Shown one piece after another: positions 60,263 through 64,000 of a stretch of 64,000 nucleotides of DNA; position 1 is the first letter of the stretch; every line of letters begins with the position of its first letter. A model generated the notes under the pieces. The model saw only the letters and a program-made list of their open reading frames with translations, had not been told where the DNA came from and ran no database searches. This stretch comes from Parietaria judaica. Taxonomy: Eukaryota; Streptophyta; Magnoliopsida; Rosales; Urticaceae. The stretch spans positions 4,272,001 to 4,336,000 of the forward strand of contig OX940864.1 of the NCBI GenBank assembly GCA_954871525.1, read 5' to 3'. Both the position numbers and the translations under genes were made by a program.

Positions 60263-60839
60263 CATGGTTTTAAATATCCAGACATGTCCTCGATATATAC
60301 GCGACATGCCCAGAAAATGAGAAGTGCGATACGATATTCGTAGAAAATCGATATATCCATTCATTCACATTTATCTGTCGGCAAGCGTCGATATATTCGT
60401 ATAATAGAGAGTGCGAAACGACATCGATATTGGCATTTAAATTCGTGCTTCATATATATGTTTGTACTCTATGACTTTATTACATTGCCTAGCTTATTTT
60501 ATGTTATGTCGATATTATGTTACGAGGTATGACTTTTATGTTATATGTTTGTGTTATATCATGATTTATAAGTGTTTTTAGGGCTATAACTATGTGTCAT
60601 GTTTATTAAATTGGTAATTTAGAAACTATATAAAAATATGATTGAAATACTAAAAATATTTTCGGAAATATCCGTCGATATTTTGATCGGCATGCGATGT
60701 ATCCGCGAAATTATGCGATATTCTAGGCAAGCGATATATTTTTTTCTTCGGATTTATCCATCGGCATGCCCGTCGGCAAGCGATATATCCGTAATTTGAA
60801 GAGTGCGAAACGATATCGATATCGATATTTAGAAGATTG
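60263..60839. mobile_element. Probable hAT MITE
   Basis: Begins CATGGTTTTAAATATC and ends GATATTTAGAAGATTG, an imperfect inverted pair (12 of 16). It is flanked by CTTCGAAC (60055+200 to 60262) and ATTCGAAC (60840-60847), 7 of 8 matching. The interior is full of CGATATATCCGT and GAGTGCGAAACGATATCGATA repeats in both halves. It encodes nothing. The 8-base flanks point to hAT; the imperfect match keeps confidence moderate. Confidence 0.55.
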
Positions 60840-60847
60840 ATTCGAAC

Positions 60848-61157
60848 ATGTTGAAGTTGTAGTTGTAGTAGTGTTGTACTATGTATGTACAATCCTAATT
60901 TTAATTATTTTTCTCTCACCGATAAAATTTATAGTTGAATTGAGGGGGTAAAAAAGTAAATAGCTGCATTAAAGTGATATATATCTTTTTTGAATAACAT
61001 TAAAGTGATATTGATAGGCAAGACTCAATTGATAAGGCTGCTTTGTTATTTAATGAGCTTGCAACAATAGCCCGTACAAGCAATAACTATTATAGACTTT
61101 AATTCGTTGTCCCTCGGGTGGATAGTGTGCAAAAAAAGATCATTAAAGAAACATTAG

Positions 61158-61199
<42 letters not shown>

Positions 61200-61967
61200 T
61201 TCAAATGTCATTTGAAGATGTATTTAAAATTTAAAGATAAATGTCATTTTCTGACTTCAGAAGTACCTGCCCACAATTACTCTAATTTGCACACAAAAAA
61301 AAAAAAAAAATCACTATAACGGTAGATCTTTACATATCTTACCTATATTCTCCGATACACACACATTTTTGTAAAAACAAAAAGGGTAAAAAAAAGGAAC
61401 ATATTCATGATTTAATAAAACATGTAAGAGTAAGAATTAATGGTAAAAATATCTTTCACTAGTCCACTGTGTCAAAAGTCCAAAGTCAAAACTCTTAACC
61501 CTTTGAAATAATATGAACGACCAATTGAAACTTATTAGCTATTATTGTCATTATTCGGCCATACTAATTAAAGCCATATGGTTAAAAAAAATCAATTTAC
61601 ATTCCAAATTCTAAATATTCTGCAAACGTAATTTTTGACTAAGTTAAAACATTTGATTTTTTTCCTAAAAAAATTACCAAAAATACGTTCTTCGGTCTTT
61701 GATATATTATGAAACAATGATCTTACTTAAATACCAAATCCATAATTTAATTATATATAAGAAAAACACCTGAAGAAAAAGACAATAAAATGATATAAAA
61801 AAAGGAACGACAATAGATTATGATACGTCGATGTCGCAGAACAAATTTCTGCTTACGACAGTCTTCGGCCCACGACAACACATCCACATTAATACATCTT
61901 CATAATCATAGCAACTCTCTCAATTTGTGGCCTCTGTTACTCTTACGCACTATATATAATTATATAG
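60848..61967. other. Intergenic, AT-rich
   Basis: A long (TA)n run at about 61160-61198. No gene or element recognised. Confidence 0.4.
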
Positions 61968-62436
61968 GGTTAATGACGGCGAAAATACTCAAAGTTTGGT
62001 TCAAGAACCCCTTGTGTACCTAAAATTTAAAAGTGATGGCAAAAATACCTATAGTCGCATTTGAGGAGTTGACCACTCCATTCTCGTAAAGCCGTTAACT
62101 TACCCGTTAACTCTGGCCACGTGGACAAACGTGAGTTGCTGACATAACAATTTTTGCCACGTAGACGAGCCCACATCAGCCTCGTTTACGAAAAAACAAC
62201 GAATTAAACCCCTAATTAATACTATTTAATACAACTAATTAAACCCCTAATGATTGCACTTAACAAAACAGATTTGTCCACGTGGTCAGAGTTAATGGGT
62301 AAGTTAACGGCGTTACGAGAATGGAGTGGTCAACTCCCCAAATGCGACTTTGGGTATTTTTGTCACTACTTTTAAACTTTAAGTACACAGGGAGTTCTTT
62401 GACCAAACTTTGGGTATTTTTGCCGTTATTAACACT
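61968..62436. mobile_element. Short element with long (about 160 bp) terminal inverted repeats
   Basis: 61968-62128 (GTTAATGACGGCGAAAATAC ... CCACGTGGACAAA) is mirrored by 62273-62436 (TTTGTCCACGTGG ... GTATTTTTGCCGTTATTAAC) with scattered mismatches. Between them are about 145 AT-rich bases. Length, arm size and lack of coding capacity suggest a foldback or Mutator-like MITE. No convincing target duplication was found, so the superfamily is open. Confidence 0.75.
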
Positions 62437-63195
62437 CTATGTATATATACTGTAGCACGAAAGAGAGACGACATTGAGTGTAAGAAAAATTGTGATTGAC
62501 AAATTAATAGCGAATCATGATACAAGCGGTAAGTAGACATACCTCTTACATTAAGACCGAATTACTTCCGGTGTCACAAATATATCAGATTCCATTCTGA
62601 ATTTCAAGTACTGCAGCTTTTTATTAACTATCAACTACTGCAGCTTTTTATTATTAACAATTACACTTAAAAAAAATCTTGCGATTATTTCATCATCTAC
62701 CTCTACGAATATTGATTTATTGATGAAGTGAAAATATCTACCAAATAGTTTTCTTCGTTTATCATCAAAACATGTAAGAAGAATCATTAGAGCAAATGTT
62801 TCCATAGATAAAGAATCTGCCTATAAAATATTTTAAGAAAATAAAAATAGTAGAAAAAAATAAAAATAATTATGTTAACACGAAACTCGTCCCTAGAATC
62901 TAGTCAGCGTCTACTCGCCCAAAATAACAGGCCAAACAACTCACACTTATGGTCGGTCTTAAGTTAGTTAGGATCTTAGGTAAGGGAAAATTTTCGAGCC
63001 CCCTTCAAAATGGTAAAATTAAATTTCAATGGGAAAGTACAAAAGATACTTGCATAATTAATAACTACTCATTCAAACATATTACGTTCAACATTTTTGA
63101 GGCCAAAATACTAATCCATTCTATATAGTCAGGTTTCTCGATCATACTCAGATCAACTCAATAGCAAGTTTCGAACAATTATTCAATTCGCGGGA
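62437..63195. other. Intergenic
   Basis: AT-rich, with no recognised gene or element. A short repeat, TACTGCAGCTTTTTATTA, occurs twice near 62610 and 62635. Confidence 0.4.
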
Positions 63196-63200
63196 CGGAA

Positions 63201-63889
63201 TGTTACAATCATCAATTCCGTGAGCCGAGAGCGCAAGAACGGGTAAGCTGTGCAGTCCCGCATCGCCTGGGCAAGGGGATGTGCTTATGGGACGTTCCCG
63301 AGACTGTGCAGGTATGAGACTGCACAATTATCGGAGATCATACAGGTATGGGACTGTATGGTCGAAGGGGCTTAAAAGAATTGATTGGTACTACCTATGT
63401 CAACAAGATGCATCTTCTTTTCGGTAGCTCATTCATAAGAACTCCAAAGTTAAGCGTGCTTGGCTTGGAGTAGTTAAGTTGTGCAGTCCCGCATCGCCTG
63501 GGCAAGAGGATGTGCTTATGGGACGTTCCCGAGACTGTGCAAGTATGAGACTGCACAATTATCGGAGATCATACAGGTATGGGACTGTATGGTCGAAGGG
63601 GCTTAGAAGAATTGATTGGTACTACCTATGTCAACAAGATTCATCTTCTTTTCGGTAGCTCATTCATAGAAACTCCAAAGTTAAGCGTGCTTGGCTTGGA
63701 GTAGTTCTGGGATGGGTGACCTCGTCGGAAGTTTCTTGGGAAGCGTGCGAGGCTTTGAGTAGTTCTGGGATGAGTGACCTCCAGGGAAATTTCCTGGGAA
63801 GCGTGCGAGTGAGGACAAAGCACGCTGAAAAGTCTCGTGTTGGCCTGTGGGAACAATCGTCGATTCGATTAAGCAGCCGGGGCGTTACG
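63201..63889 (+). mobile_element. Solo LTR of a Cassandra-type TRIM retrotransposon with 5S-derived sequence
   Basis: Begins TGTTACAATC and ends GGGGCGTTACG, flanked by CGGAA at 63196-63200 and 63890-63894, a 5-bp target duplication. No primer site, internal region or second LTR is present, so it is a solo LTR. It carries a 5S rRNA-like domain (AACTCCAAAGTTAAGCGTGC, then GATGGGTGACCTC), the hallmark of Cassandra elements. The LTR is enlarged by a tandem duplication of 231 bp (63244-63474 and 63475-63705), and the 3' part of the 5S-like domain is repeated once more. Confidence 0.75.
63661..63840 (+). ncRNA. 5S rRNA-derived domain inside the Cassandra LTR (not a 5S gene)
   Basis: AACTCCAAAGTTAAGCGTGCTT matches the 5S box A region and GGATGGGTGACCTC the intermediate element and box C region. 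CTCGTGTTGG near 63833 recalls the 5S 3' end. The 3' half is duplicated (GGGATGGGTGACC at 63709, GGGATGAGTGACC at 63767). A second, cut-off copy lies at 63431-63474. In Cassandra LTRs this region keeps a polymerase III promoter. The insertions here mean it cannot make a normal 5S rRNA. Confidence 0.65.
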
Positions 63890-64000
63890 CGGAAGGCTCA
63901 CTTGTGGCCTGCATGTCCCATTATAGTAGATTTAGACTAATCAAGAGTACATTTAATATAAATTACGAAAACATATATCTTAGAGCATATGGCCAACCAA

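Noticed and set aside
63661..63840. A functional 5S rRNA gene
   Set aside because: The 5S-like blocks are interrupted and duplicated and lie inside a TG...C(A) LTR with target duplication; the 5' third of 5S is missing.
1..64000. tRNA genes, CRISPR arrays, bacterial operons or riboswitches
   Set aside because: No tRNA T-loop/acceptor pattern was recognised and no regularly spaced short repeats occur; the sequence is clearly plant nuclear DNA.

Overview
This is nuclear DNA from a flowering plant, most likely a core eudicot. Genes are widely spaced and have GT-AG introns. The intergenic DNA is AT-rich with many (TA)n runs, and the gene families are typical of plants: BAHD acyltransferases, a plant WSD wax synthase, a phragmoplastin-type dynamin and a ubiquitin-like-domain PI4-kinase gamma. 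LTR retrotransposons, CACTA, hAT, long-TIR elements and a Cassandra-type 5S-carrying LTR fill much of the rest.

Layout. 1-7588: the 3' part of a decayed CACTA (En/Spm) transposon ending in TTGTAGTG. A young Ty1/copia element (220-5057, 5-bp target duplication, LTRs with 3 differences in 367 bp) is inserted in one of its exons. 7820-19004: two BAHD acyltransferase genes on the minus strand. Between them lie a broken MAP-kinase fragment, a non-autonomous hAT element with a perfect 8-bp target duplication, a partial tandem duplication, and the 3' end of a second copia element with its LTR. 21175-22389: a frameshifted gene remnant resembling EMB1703. 23396-25483: PI4K gamma. 28354-30210: a plastid-type DUF212 (acid phosphatase/haloperoxidase-like) gene.

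30739-45120 is the outstanding structure: a giant, almost perfect palindrome. Each arm is about 6.8-7.5 kb, with a spacer of only about 24 bp. Each arm carries a complete UVSSA gene transcribed outward and a hAT transposon transcribed inward. The two transposase genes meet tail to tail at the axis, where both lose their C-terminal ends. The arms are real relatives, not a trivial mirror: one carries a 676-bp non-autonomous hAT insertion and the other the empty site, there are several small indels, and identity is close to 100% over UVSSA but only about 93% in the outermost 0.3 kb. Transcription from either hAT promoter through the axis would give a long hairpin RNA, a configuration like maize Mu killer.

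45508-50560: an intact 16-exon DRP1 dynamin gene with one GC-AG intron. 53588-57218: an intact 7-exon WSD1-like wax ester synthase/diacylglycerol acyltransferase gene. 57219-64000: no convincing gene, but a probable hAT MITE, a long-terminal-inverted-repeat element, and a solo Cassandra-type LTR with internally duplicated 5S-derived sequence.

From memory of the Arabidopsis map, the neighbours DRP1B, the DUF212 gene, EMB1703, UVSSA and PI4K gamma 4 all belong to one ancestral block (At3g617-618 and its duplicate At2g465). If right, this supports the gene calls and suggests that the UVSSA palindrome sits between two genes that are adjacent in Arabidopsis.
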